Shown: positions 10,024 through 18,248 of the stretch, piece by piece | How positions within the stretch are numbered: the first letter of the stretch is position 1 | How the letters are laid out: each line of letters begins with the position of its first letter | Source: JACMLX01 sp031374935 | Lineage (GTDB): Bacteria > Gemmatimonadota > Gemmatimonadetes > Gemmatimonadales > Gemmatimonadaceae | Direction: 5' to 3' | DNA length: 64,000 nt | Assembly: GCA_031374935.1 (NCBI GenBank) | Contig: JANMHB010000141.1 | Location: 1-64,000, forward strand | The notes under the pieces: model-generated | The model's database searches: none | What the model saw: only the letters and a program-made list of their open reading frames with translations | What the model was told of the DNA's origin: nothing | Translations under genes and position numbers: made by a program

Positions 10024-11162
10024 AGGTGCTCTTCTGGTGTGGTGTGATCGGCCTGGCGCTGCTGGAAGTCGCGCTAGTGTACTTCATCATGCCGATGCCA
10101 GGCAGCCAGCGGATGCGCAGCCTCGAGCTGGCATACCTGCTGTACTCGTGGCGATGGGCGGGGCGGGCGCTGTTCGGTGCGATGGTACTGGCCGGTACGG
10201 TACCGGCCTGGCGCAGTGGTGGCCGCGCGAAGTGGCTGATGCCAACGGCGCTGCTGGCGCTGGCCGGCATCGCGTATGCGTTCAACTTCCAGATGGCTGC
10301 CGATCACATGTTCCTGCAGCCCACGACGCTCACAATGGCCCCCGCAGCGACCAACACGGTGGCTGGTGATCGTCTGGTGGTTGGGATTGAACTGAACGGG
10401 CAGGCGCGTGCCTACCCGCTGCAGTACATCGGCTATCACCATCAGGTGCGTGACACGATCGGCGGCGAACCGATCCTCGTCAGCTACTGCACGGTCTGTC
10501 GCACGGGGCGCGTCTTTCGCCCCACGGTCAACGACACGCTCGAGACGTTCCGCCTCGTCGGCATGGACCAGTTCAATGCGATGTTCGAGGATCGCCGGAC
10601 GCGCAGCTGGTGGCGGCAGGCCAACGGGCAGGCGGTGATCGGTCCGCTCAAGGGCGTGGCGATGCCGGAGCTGCCGACGGTGCAAGTCTCGCTGCAGCAG
10701 TGGATGAAGCTGCATCCGCACACGCTGGTGATGCAGGCCGATCCGGCGTTCACGGAAGAGTATGGGAAGGACTATGCGTTCGAACGCGGCACCAAGCGCG
10801 GCGGACTGACGGGCACCGACACGGTCTCGTGGAGCGACAAGGCGTGGGTGATCGGCGTGGCACTCAACGGAGCGGCCAAGGCCTACGACTGGAAGCGCCT
10901 GCGCCGCGAGCGGGTGATCAACGATGCGGTTGGCGGTGTACCGATCGTGCTCGCACTCGGGCCCGACCGCGTAAGCTTCTTCGCCTTCCAGCGTCCCGAT
11001 TCGGCGACGCAGTTCAGCGTGCGGGGCGACTCCCTGTTGACCAGCGCCGGCACCTACGCGCTCAACGGTCGCGGAGCGGCCGGCACGCTGCCCGCGATCA
11101 ATGCCAGCCAGGAGTTCTGGCACAGCTGGCGGACCTTTCAGCCGGGTACGACGAAGTACTGA
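10020..11162 (+). CDS. DUF3179 domain membrane protein
   Basis: The 380-residue protein has about three N-terminal transmembrane segments (residues 1-100) followed by a DUF3179 domain. The domain is recognised by ELNGQARAYPLQYI, the VRDTIGGEPILVSYC segment and the cysteine pair in YCTVCRTG (Cys157, Cys160). The function of DUF3179 is not established. The GTG start overlaps the trehalase stop by four bases, so translation is probably coupled. The paired cysteines in an exported domain suggest a metal- or redox-related role, which is speculation. Confidence 0.82.
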   Translation: MKVLFWCGVIGLALLEVALVYFIMPMPGSQRMRSLELAYLLYSWRWAGRALFGAMVLAGTVPAWRSGGRAKWLMPTALLALAGIAYAFNFQMAADHMFLQPTTLTMAPAATNTVAGDRLVVGIELNGQARAYPLQYIGYHHQVRDTIGGEPILVSYCTVCRTGRVFRPTVNDTLETFRLVGMDQFNAMFEDRRTRSWWRQANGQAVIGPLKGVAMPELPTVQVSLQQWMKLHPHTLVMQADPAFTEEYGKDYAFERGTKRGGLTGTDTVSWSDKAWVIGVALNGAAKAYDWKRLRRERVINDAVGGVPIVLALGPDRVSFFAFQRPDSATQFSVRGDSLLTSAGTYALNGRGAAGTLPAINASQEFWHSWRTFQPGTTKY

Positions 11163-11372
11163 CGCGCCCGCCGCCGATCACATCCCGACCATCGCAGCGT
11201 GCGCGGACATCGTCTGCGATGAGATGCGTGTCACCGTGCCGCTGAAGCAACGGAACGACGAGGTCGAGTTGAACGCCACGCCGATGATGTGTGACGGACC
11301 TGTGTCGGTATCGACCATTGCGGTGACACAGGGCGGCAGCGCGTGTGACTGCGCGGGCGTCATCCGTTGGCG

Positions 11373-11867
11373 TCACGCCGCTGGCGCTGGCTCCAGCCCG
11401 TCGATCACCTGGTCCAGCCCGGGCCACGACTCCGAGGCGTACCGATGGATCGTGCGGAGGTAGCGCACCCCCTCGTCACCGTGGGCAGCGATCGTGGCCG
11501 CAGACGCCTTGGCCACCGCCGCGTCGCTGCAGAACGGCGGCTCCGACTCCTCGTCGATCCGGCCGGCAGTATGCTTGACCCCAGCCGCGTCGAGAAAGGT
11601 GGTCTGGATGGCCGGCTCGAGGTCCACGTACAACGTCTGCATCAGGCCAAGCTCATCCTGGGCGGACTCCACCTTCAGCTTCACCACTTCCTGCGCCAGC
11701 CGTTCGGCCGGCCAGTTCTGGAACGAGGCGGGACGGAACCCGCCCCCCCGGCTCACGAGGCGCTGGATGAAGATGCCGCGCGCCTCCTTCTGGGTCTTGA
11801 GTTCGTAGGTCACCAGCGCGACGCGGCGCTCGACCGGCAGGGATCGGTACGGGGAAAGAGGAGGCAT
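11373..11867 (-). CDS. Conserved-looking hypothetical protein
   Basis: This 164-residue soluble protein has no signal peptide or membrane segment, and I do not recognise a family. It begins MPPLSPYRSLPVERRVALVT, has a basic ELKTQKEARGIFIQR stretch, then a charged central region. The ATG at 11867 is chosen because GAGG (bases 11861-11864) lies just upstream of the ATG on the reverse strand; the frame could extend to 11957. It is the only reverse-strand gene between the two permease gene sets. The next 210 bases (11163-11372), between it and the DUF3179 stop, hold no gene I can support. Confidence 0.6.
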   Translation of the reverse strand: MPPLSPYRSLPVERRVALVTYELKTQKEARGIFIQRLVSRGGGFRPASFQNWPAERLAQEVVKLKVESAQDELGLMQTLYVDLEPAIQTTFLDAAGVKHTAGRIDEESEPPFCSDAAVAKASAATIAAHGDEGVRYLRTIHRYASESWPGLDQVIDGLEPAPAA

Positions 11868-12046
11868 GGCAGGCAAAATAACCACGGAGGGCGCCCCGCG
11901 CCGAGGTAAACTCAGCGGCCACGGCTTCACCGGCTGAGGCGTCGTCGGCATATTCACAGACTGACATCCGCGGCGGGAACGCCCGGATTCCCGGTTATTG
12001 GCACGGCCGGGGCCCGATCACCTCCCCTCTGCACAGGCGTCCCGGA

Positions 12047-13423
12047 ATGGAGCGAAAGCACCTCGCATTTCCGCAGCTCTTCAACATGAGCTTTGGATTC
12101 CTGGGCATTCAGTTCGGCTGGGGGCTGCAGCTGGCGAACATGTCGGCGGTGTATGAACGGCTCGGCGCCCGCCCCGACGATGTGCCGATTCTCTGGCTGG
12201 CCGCCCCGGTGACCGGGCTTCTCGTGCAGCCAGTCATCGGCGCGTTGAGCGATCGGACCTGGAATCGCCTCGGTCGCCGCCGCCCGTATTTCCTGACCGG
12301 CGCGATTCTCGCCTCGATCGCGCTCTTCTTCAAGCCGACCTCGAGCTCGCTCTGGAAGGCGGCCAGCCTGCTCTGGATTCTGGACGGCTCGATCAACATT
12401 TCGATGGAGCCGTTCCGCGCCTTCGTGGCCGACAAGCTGGCCGCGTCGCAGCGCACGGCGGGCTTCCTGATGCAGTCACTGATGATCGGCGTCGGCGCCA
12501 GCTTCGCGAATGCAATGCCGTTCGTGCTCGGCAAGTTCGGCATTGCCGGCAATACGGTGAGCGGCATTCCGCTGACGGTGAAGTACTCCTTTCAGTTCGG
12601 CGCGGTGGTGTTCCTGCTGGCGGTGTTGTGGACGGTGTTCACCACCGACGAGTATCCGCCGGAGGACATGGCAGCGTTCCAGAAGATGAAGAAGGAAGGA
12701 CTCGGTGTCGGGGCCTTGATCACTGAAGTCGCGGAAGCGATCCGTGAAATGCCGGCGACGATGAAGCAGCTGGCGGTGGTGCAGGTGTTCACCTGGCTGG
12801 GCCTGTTCTGCATGTGGCTGTTCTTCGTGCCGGCGACGGCCCGTCATGTGTTCGGCGCCACCGATCCGCAGTCCGAGTTGTACGCCAGGGGCGCGGAATG
12901 GGGCGGATTTGCGTTTGCCTTCTACTCGATCACCTGTTTCATCGTGGCACTGGGCCTGGCGCGGATGGCGGCTGCCACCAGCCGGAAGACGGTGCACACG
13001 GTAGCGTTGCTCTGCGGAGCGGCCGGGCTGCTCTCGGTGTACGTGATTCACAACCAGTACCTGCTGCTCCTGAGCATGGTCGGCGTTGGAATAGCGTGGG
13101 CGTCGATCCTGTCCATGCCGTATGCGATGTTGTCGAGCGCGTTGCCTGCACATCGGATCGGAGTCTACATGGGCGTGTTCAACTTTTTCATCGTGTTGCC
13201 GGAGATCGCGGCTGCGTTGACGTTCGGTCCGATCACTCGGACGTTGTTCGGCGCGAACAATCCGAATTCTCCGCTGTATGTGGTGATGATCGGCGGGCTC
13301 TGCATGGTGATTGCGGCGGTCTGTGTGCGGTTTGTGGATGACGTGGGAGCCGAGGAGGCACCAGTGTCGGCTGGCCAGCGCAAGGCGCCGGGATCGTCGC
13401 TGGCCGCGGCGGCCAGCCATTGA
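12047..13423 (+). CDS. MFS sugar permease, SLC45/GPH-like (second copy)
   Basis: This 458-residue, 12-segment permease is clearly paralogous to the one at 7037: NMSFGFLGIQFGWGLQLANMS, ALSDRTWNRLGRRRPY and GVYMGVFNFFIVLPE match segments of the first. The ATG at 12047 places the first helix as expected. SLC45-like bacterial members are linked to maltose or sucrose uptake with protons, and the surrounding alpha-glucan genes fit that. It is separated from the next forward gene by about 54 bases, so cotranscription with the outer-membrane protein is possible. Having two paralogous permeases in one island suggests different substrates, for example maltodextrin versus trehalose or glucose; not provable here. 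Confidence 0.87.
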   Translation: MERKHLAFPQLFNMSFGFLGIQFGWGLQLANMSAVYERLGARPDDVPILWLAAPVTGLLVQPVIGALSDRTWNRLGRRRPYFLTGAILASIALFFKPTSSSLWKAASLLWILDGSINISMEPFRAFVADKLAASQRTAGFLMQSLMIGVGASFANAMPFVLGKFGIAGNTVSGIPLTVKYSFQFGAVVFLLAVLWTVFTTDEYPPEDMAAFQKMKKEGLGVGALITEVAEAIREMPATMKQLAVVQVFTWLGLFCMWLFFVPATARHVFGATDPQSELYARGAEWGGFAFAFYSITCFIVALGLARMAAATSRKTVHTVALLCGAAGLLSVYVIHNQYLLLLSMVGVGIAWASILSMPYAMLSSALPAHRIGVYMGVFNFFIVLPEIAAALTFGPITRTLFGANNPNSPLYVVMIGGLCMVIAAVCVRFVDDVGAEEAPVSAGQRKAPGSSLAAAASH

Positions 13424-13477
13424 TCGTGGTGTCGCGGCACTCGGCCGCGCGCGGTTCTTTCTGAGGAGTGTTGCCTG

Positions 13478-14446
13478 ATGCGTGTGTGTGGTGTGACGCG
13501 GCCAGGTGGTCGCCGTGGTACGGGCTGGTCGCGGGTGCTGGTACGTGTGGCGGGGCTGGTGCTGTTGCTGACGGCTGCTGCCCCTCGGGTCCATGCCCAG
13601 AGCATGGACGACGCGATCTTCATGGACAGGCGTGTGCTGTGCGCAGGGTTGTTCTACACCCGGGAGCAGTGGTCCGACTACTGGGAGGGCACCCTCAAGC
13701 GGGACAACGGCAACATCGGAACGCTCACCACCACGCAGGCGAGCTGGATGGGGGCGTATGGCGTGACGGATCGGATCAACATCCTCGCGTCGCTGCCGTA
13801 CGTCTGGACGAAGGCGAGTCAAGGCGTGCTCGCCGGACAGCAGGGTGCGCAGGACCTGAGCCTCGGCATCAAGGTGCGTGCGTTCAGCACGCCGCTCACC
13901 ACCCATGGCACGCTGCACGGGATCGCGGTGCTCAGCGCCACCGCGCCAACGAGCGACTATACGGTGGACTTCTTCCCGCTCTCGATCGGGTCGGCCAGCC
14001 GACGCGCCACCGCGCGCGGACTGCTCTCCTTCCAGGGGCGCAACGGCGTCTACGTGAACGGCTCCGCGTCATACACGCGGCGCGGCAACGTCACGCTCGA
14101 CCGGGTCGCCTACTTCACCAACAATCAATTGTTCCTGACCAACGAAGTACAGATGCCCGATGTGAGCGACTATGCGCTCACGCTGGGCTATCAGCGCACC
14201 GGCCTGGTGGTCCCGATCGTGTTCACTCGGCAGACGACGCGCGGTGGTGCTGACATCCGTCGGCAGGACATGCCGTTCGTGTCGAATCGCATGAACTTCA
14301 CCCGCGTCGACGGGCGGGTGCAGTACGTGATCCCGAAGCTCAAGGCCGTGACGGTGCATGTCGGTGCGTCTCACGTTCTCCGCGGTCGCAATGTCGGGCA
14401 GTCGACCACCGTGATGGGTGGCCTGCTGCTGGCTGGGAAGCTCTGA
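13478..14446 (+). CDS. Predicted outer-membrane beta-barrel protein
   Basis: The 322-residue protein has an N-terminal Sec signal (hydrophobic LVRVAGLVLLLTAAA, cleavage near VHAQS). The mature part is rich in alternating hydrophobic and polar strands (INILASLPYVWT, GVYVNGSASYT, VTVHVGASHVLRG) and ends in a hydrophobic strand near the terminal Leu. This pattern resembles the COG4313/MetA-pathway transporter-like barrels, but the match is by pattern only. Its stop overlaps the next start by one base (TGATG), coupling it to the haloperoxidase-like lipoprotein. A role as an outer-membrane channel or partner of that enzyme is inference. Confidence 0.65.
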   Translation: MRVCGVTRPGGRRGTGWSRVLVRVAGLVLLLTAAAPRVHAQSMDDAIFMDRRVLCAGLFYTREQWSDYWEGTLKRDNGNIGTLTTTQASWMGAYGVTDRINILASLPYVWTKASQGVLAGQQGAQDLSLGIKVRAFSTPLTTHGTLHGIAVLSATAPTSDYTVDFFPLSIGSASRRATARGLLSFQGRNGVYVNGSASYTRRGNVTLDRVAYFTNNQLFLTNEVQMPDVSDYALTLGYQRTGLVVPIVFTRQTTRGGADIRRQDMPFVSNRMNFTRVDGRVQYVIPKLKAVTVHVGASHVLRGRNVGQSTTVMGGLLLAGKL

Positions 14447-16014
14447 TGCGCCGTGCTTCGATCTTGCCACGTGTGATGCTCGGCGCGCGCGCTGCCAGCC
14501 TGACTCTGATGGCTGCGCTGTCACTCAGCTGCGACAAGAGCATTACGCAAACTGAGACGCTGACGCCGCTGGAAGCCGTGAGCACCGACGCGAGTGCGGG
14601 CCGTTGGCGGATGATCGTGCTGACGTCGCCCACACAGGTGCCGGTGCCCGCGCCGTCCGCGATCACGAGCCCTGCGTACGTGGCCGAGCTGGCCGCAATC
14701 AAGGCGGCACAGGAGACGATCACACCCGTGCAGCGTGAGCGCGTGGCGTACTGGAGCGGCGGTGGTGTGCTGCGATGGAATCAGATCCTGCGCGGACTGG
14801 TGGCGCGCTACAATCTGCCGCCCGCGCCACGCGCTGATGGCAGCTATGTCTTTCCGGATGTGAACAATCCGTTCGGTGATCCGGCGTTCCCGTTTGCCAA
14901 TCCACCGTACGCCGCCCGCGCTTACAGCTACGTCGCGGTGGCGCAGTACGAAGCGCTGAAGGCGGCGTGGGCGTACAAGTACCAGTACAATCGCCCCGCG
15001 CCCGCGCGGAGTGACACGGGCATCCGGCGGCTGATGCCGATTTCGGATCTGCCATCGTATCCGTCCGAGGATGCGGTGATCTCGGGTGTGACGGTGGCGA
15101 TGCTTCAGGCGCTCTTTCCGGCGGCGGTGGAGGAGATCACGCGACGTGGGGCCGATCAGCGCGAGGCGGCCCTCCTTGCCGGCAAGGCAAGCAGCAGCGA
15201 TGTGGCGGCGGGGCTGGCCCTCGGCCGCGCGGTGGCGACGCTGGTGCTGGCGCGTGCCAGCGCCGATGGCACCGGTGCTGCGATCGGGACGCCCGCGCTC
15301 TGGGCCGCACTGGCCGACAGTGCCCGCGCTCGCGGCGAGACACCGTGGCGCAGTCTGGAGACCCCCGTCCGCCCGCCGATGCTGCCCAACTTCGGCCGCG
15401 TGCAGAGCTGGAACCTGACCGCGACCGATGTCGTGGCCATCCGTCCGCCGGCACCGTTTCCCACCGCCTCGGCACAAATGTTGACGGAAGTCGCCGAAGT
15501 CAAGCGCACGGTGAACGGCCTGACGCGCGCGCAGCGTGCCATCGCAGAAAAGTGGAACGATGGCGCTGGCACGTACACACCGCCCGGGCACTGGAACGAC
15601 ATCGCCGCTGAATACATCCGCGATGCCCGCTTCAGCGAAGTGCGTGCGGCACGTGCCTTCGCGCTGTTGAACATGGCGATGCACGACGCGTCGGTGGCCT
15701 GCTGGGAGGCGAAGTACACGTACTTCAATCCCCGGCCGTCGCAGCTCGACCCGAGCATCCGCACCGACATCGGCCTGCCGAACTTTCCGGCGTATCCGTC
15801 CGGACACTCGACCTTCTCGGCTGCCGCCGCCGACGTGCTCGGCTCCCTCTTCCCGTCGGCTGCGTCGCAATTCACCGCGATGGCCGACGAAGCCGGTATG
15901 TCACGGCTCTACGGTGGCATTCACTACCTGAACGACATCAAGGAAGGGAAGGCGCACGGTTTGCGCGTGGCGGCCTTCACGCGCCGATTCGCCGAGAGCG
16001 ATTCGGCGCGCTGA
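14446..16014 (+). CDS. Vanadium-haloperoxidase / PAP2-like lipoprotein (second in window)
   Basis: The 522-residue protein has a lipoprotein signal ending ALSLSC. The C-terminal PAP2/vanadate site is intact: FPAYPSGHSTFSAAA with the canonical PSGHS, and SRLYGGIHYLNDI with Arg-x5-His spacing, like the gene at 672. It is less similar to that gene in the N-terminal half and carries an extra insert with FPFANPPYAARAYSY. Haloperoxidase or phosphatase activity cannot be separated by sequence. It is coupled to the upstream barrel protein and is the last forward gene before a convergent amylase operon. Confidence 0.82.
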   Translation: MRRASILPRVMLGARAASLTLMAALSLSCDKSITQTETLTPLEAVSTDASAGRWRMIVLTSPTQVPVPAPSAITSPAYVAELAAIKAAQETITPVQRERVAYWSGGGVLRWNQILRGLVARYNLPPAPRADGSYVFPDVNNPFGDPAFPFANPPYAARAYSYVAVAQYEALKAAWAYKYQYNRPAPARSDTGIRRLMPISDLPSYPSEDAVISGVTVAMLQALFPAAVEEITRRGADQREAALLAGKASSSDVAAGLALGRAVATLVLARASADGTGAAIGTPALWAALADSARARGETPWRSLETPVRPPMLPNFGRVQSWNLTATDVVAIRPPAPFPTASAQMLTEVAEVKRTVNGLTRAQRAIAEKWNDGAGTYTPPGHWNDIAAEYIRDARFSEVRAARAFALLNMAMHDASVACWEAKYTYFNPRPSQLDPSIRTDIGLPNFPAYPSGHSTFSAAAADVLGSLFPSAASQFTAMADEAGMSRLYGGIHYLNDIKEGKAHGLRVAAFTRRFAESDSAR

Positions 16015-16090
16015 AGGATCGCGCGTCGATGGCGTGACCGCGGCACGAGTCCGCAACGTGTCAGGCGGTCGAAGCCTAAAAACGAACGAA

Positions 16091-16166
16091 CTGCGAACGA
16101 ACGGCGAATCAACTTCGAACCAGCTGCGAACCAACTACAAAAAGCTGCAAACAAACTACGTTGTTG
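16091..16166 (+). repeat. Degenerate 11-bp tandem repeat, about 7 units
   Basis: The sequence divides into consecutive units beginning at 16091, 16102, 16113, 16124, 16135 (10 bases), 16145 and 16156. The consensus is CTGCGAACCAA, with most units differing at two to four positions. The 11-base period is close to one DNA helical turn and is not a multiple of three, so it is not a coding repeat. It runs directly into the left arm of the neighbouring inverted repeat. Confidence 0.75.
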
Positions 16167-16334
16167 GGAGCCGCAGAGGCGCAGAGCCGCAGAGAAGTGC
16201 GGTTGGAGTGTTGGTGAGTGGAGCGTGCTTCTCGGAGCACCATCTGTTCAACGAAAACACAGTCCAGAGACTTCGATCTCAACCCATCTGCTGTCCGCTG
16301 CGGCTCTGCGGCTCCCAACCATGTGTTTGTTTGC
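16147..16334. repeat. Imperfect long inverted repeat with CGCAGAG-type units
   Basis: The left arm (16147-16192) and right arm (16298-16334) are reverse complements over their core: TTGGGAGCCGCAG on the left matches CTGCGGCTCCCAA on the right, and the homology extends outward through GCAAACAAAC. The left arm carries one extra eight-base GCGCAGAG-like unit. The spacer is about 105 bases. The pair lies between two gene ends, so it could act as a bidirectional terminator or RNA stabiliser, or be a dispersed repeat element. It encodes no transposase. Confidence 0.7.
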
Positions 16335-16396
16335 GCTTGCACCACTCACGCTCGGTGGCTCCCGCCGATGCGTGAGTGATCCGTACACCAGTCTTG

Positions 16397-18247
16397 CTAA
16401 AATACGCAGCTCGACCGCGCCGGAATGGTCATCACAATGGTCGCGCCATCGCGACGAGGCGCGGCGCACGTTTTCAGGACGTCGGCACCCAGTGATATCG
16501 CGGGCACCGTCACCTCGGCCGGTGTGGACCCGTTGTTGATTGCCACGATGGTGCCGCCGCGACGGTAGACCCACGCCTGTTCACCCACGTGCAGGTTCTC
16601 CATGCGACCGCGGCGCAGGTCCGGCCGCGCCGCCCGGAGCGTCAGCAGCGTCTGCAGATGCGACCACACACCTTGCTCCACCGCCGATCGTCCCGATGCC
16701 TCGAAGGCGTTGCGCGGATCTTCGCGCCAGCCGCCCGGAAAGTCGCGGCGGTTGTCGGGATCGTTGCCACCGGGCAGCGCGATCTCGTCGCCGTAGTAGA
16801 TCAGCGGCGTGCCGCGCGCGGTCGCGAGGACGGTGTAGGCGAGCTTCAATCCGGCAGTGGTCGCCGCAGGTTCATTCATGAACCGGTTCACGTCGTGCAG
16901 GCCGAGTAGTGTGACCAGCGCGTTCGGATTCGGATAGAGGTAGTCGCGGGCCAGCATCTGCGGCACTTCGCGGATCGAGTTCCCTCGTGCAAACACGTTG
17001 CGCAGCACGAAGTGAATGGGGAAGTCGAACAGCGCGTCGACCTTGTCATCGATGCCATCGTACTGCGTCTTGCCACCCTGAAAGAAGCTCACGAACGTGG
17101 GGTCTCCGTCCAGCACTTCGCCGACCACCTTGAGTGTCGGGTACTCCTTCTTGATGGCGTTCATCCAGTCGCGCCAGAATGCGCGTGGGACATAGGGCCA
17201 GGTATCCTGCCGAATGCCATCCATCCCGCTCATGCCCACCCACCAGAGGGTGTTCTGGATGATGTAGCGCGCGACTTCGGGATCGTCCTGATTGAAGTCC
17301 GGCAGGATGTCGATGAACCAGCCGTCGAGCGTGGCCTGACGCATGCCGGGTGGCGAATACGGATCGTGCAGCGTCCACGTCTGCCAGGTGTTGTTCGGAT
17401 GGTTCTCGGTTGTGCCGTGAAACCAGGTGGCGGTCGGCGTGTCGGTGGCCCACGGGTGGTATGGGCCGGTGTGATTGGCCACCATGTCGAGGATGATCTT
17501 CATCCCCATGCCGTGCGCTTCGTCGGTGACGGTCTTGAACAGCGTCATGTCGCCGAAGTGCTCATCGACTGCGTACATGTCGGTGGCGCCATAGCCGTGA
17601 TAGTCGGTGATCGGCTGACCGTCGTACACTTCCTTCCGGTTCAGTGCGTTGTTGTTGTCATACAGCGGGTTGAGCCAGATGGCCGTCACGCCCAGCTGCT
17701 TGAGGTACGGCAGCTTGCGGCGCAGCCCCTCCAGATCGCCGCCATGGTAGTAGCGGCCCTTGGTGCGGTCGTGAAGGCCCGGTGACACGGAAGGTGAATC
17801 GTTGGTCGTGTCGCCATTCGCGAATCGGTCCGGCATCACCAGGTACATCACGTCGTTCTGGTCGAAGCCCTGGAAACGTCCCGCGCGCGCCAGCGGAGCT
17901 GACACCATGAACGGAACCGGTGCCGTGCCGCCTGCAGTGCGCAGCGTCAGCGGGTAGGTGCCGGGCCGTGCGGTTGGAGGAATGGTGACGTCCACGAACG
18001 CGTAGGTGCCGGCGGCGTTCACCGTCACTCGCGCACATGTCAGCCGCGGGCAGACCAGCTGTGCGCCGCCCAGGTGCTTGCCGCGAATGAGCACTCGCAC
18101 GGGGTTGATCGTGTGGCTGCCCCACCAGTTCGGCGGATCCACCTTCTCGATCACCGGGGCTTGTGCCCCGAGGACGGTACCGGACATGCACAGGGCTGCG
18201 AAGGTGCGCAGCATCGCACGAACACCAGAGGAAAACGGTCGCATCAT
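16397..18247 (-). CDS. GH13 neopullulanase/cyclomaltodextrinase (SusA-like), exported
   Basis: The enzyme has about 616 residues and a signal peptide (LRTFAALCMSGTVLGAQA). The N-terminal beta-sandwich beginning VEKVDPPNWW-like (here IEKVDPPNWWGSHTINPV) resembles the cyclomaltodextrinase N-domain of SusA-type enzymes. Catalytic regions are DMVANHTGP (about 254), GIRQDTWP with the nucleophile Asp (about 348), VVGEV with Glu (about 377) and GLHDVNRF with Asp (about 452). It should hydrolyse maltodextrins, cyclodextrins or pullulan in the periplasm. The ATG at 18247 starts just after the malQ stop; an ATG at 18259 overlapping malQ and an ATG at 18244 are alternatives. It forms an operon with malQ. 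Confidence 0.9.
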   Translation of the reverse strand: MMRPFSSGVRAMLRTFAALCMSGTVLGAQAPVIEKVDPPNWWGSHTINPVRVLIRGKHLGGAQLVCPRLTCARVTVNAAGTYAFVDVTIPPTARPGTYPLTLRTAGGTAPVPFMVSAPLARAGRFQGFDQNDVMYLVMPDRFANGDTTNDSPSVSPGLHDRTKGRYYHGGDLEGLRRKLPYLKQLGVTAIWLNPLYDNNNALNRKEVYDGQPITDYHGYGATDMYAVDEHFGDMTLFKTVTDEAHGMGMKIILDMVANHTGPYHPWATDTPTATWFHGTTENHPNNTWQTWTLHDPYSPPGMRQATLDGWFIDILPDFNQDDPEVARYIIQNTLWWVGMSGMDGIRQDTWPYVPRAFWRDWMNAIKKEYPTLKVVGEVLDGDPTFVSFFQGGKTQYDGIDDKVDALFDFPIHFVLRNVFARGNSIREVPQMLARDYLYPNPNALVTLLGLHDVNRFMNEPAATTAGLKLAYTVLATARGTPLIYYGDEIALPGGNDPDNRRDFPGGWREDPRNAFEASGRSAVEQGVWSHLQTLLTLRAARPDLRRGRMENLHVGEQAWVYRRGGTIVAINNGSTPAEVTVPAISLGADVLKTCAAPRRDGATIVMTIPARSSCVF

Positions 18248-18248
18248 C

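Larger units (their letters stand above)
16015..16396. other. Intergenic region between convergent genes, repeat-rich
   Basis: These 382 bases separate the stops of two convergent genes. No credible coding frame is present: short open frames have no ribosome site or recognisable protein. The region is notably less GC-rich than its surroundings (A/C-rich around 16075-16165). It holds an 11-base periodic repeat followed by an inverted repeat built from CGCAGAG-like units, listed separately. Bases 16335-16396 hold nothing recognisable. Confidence 0.7.
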
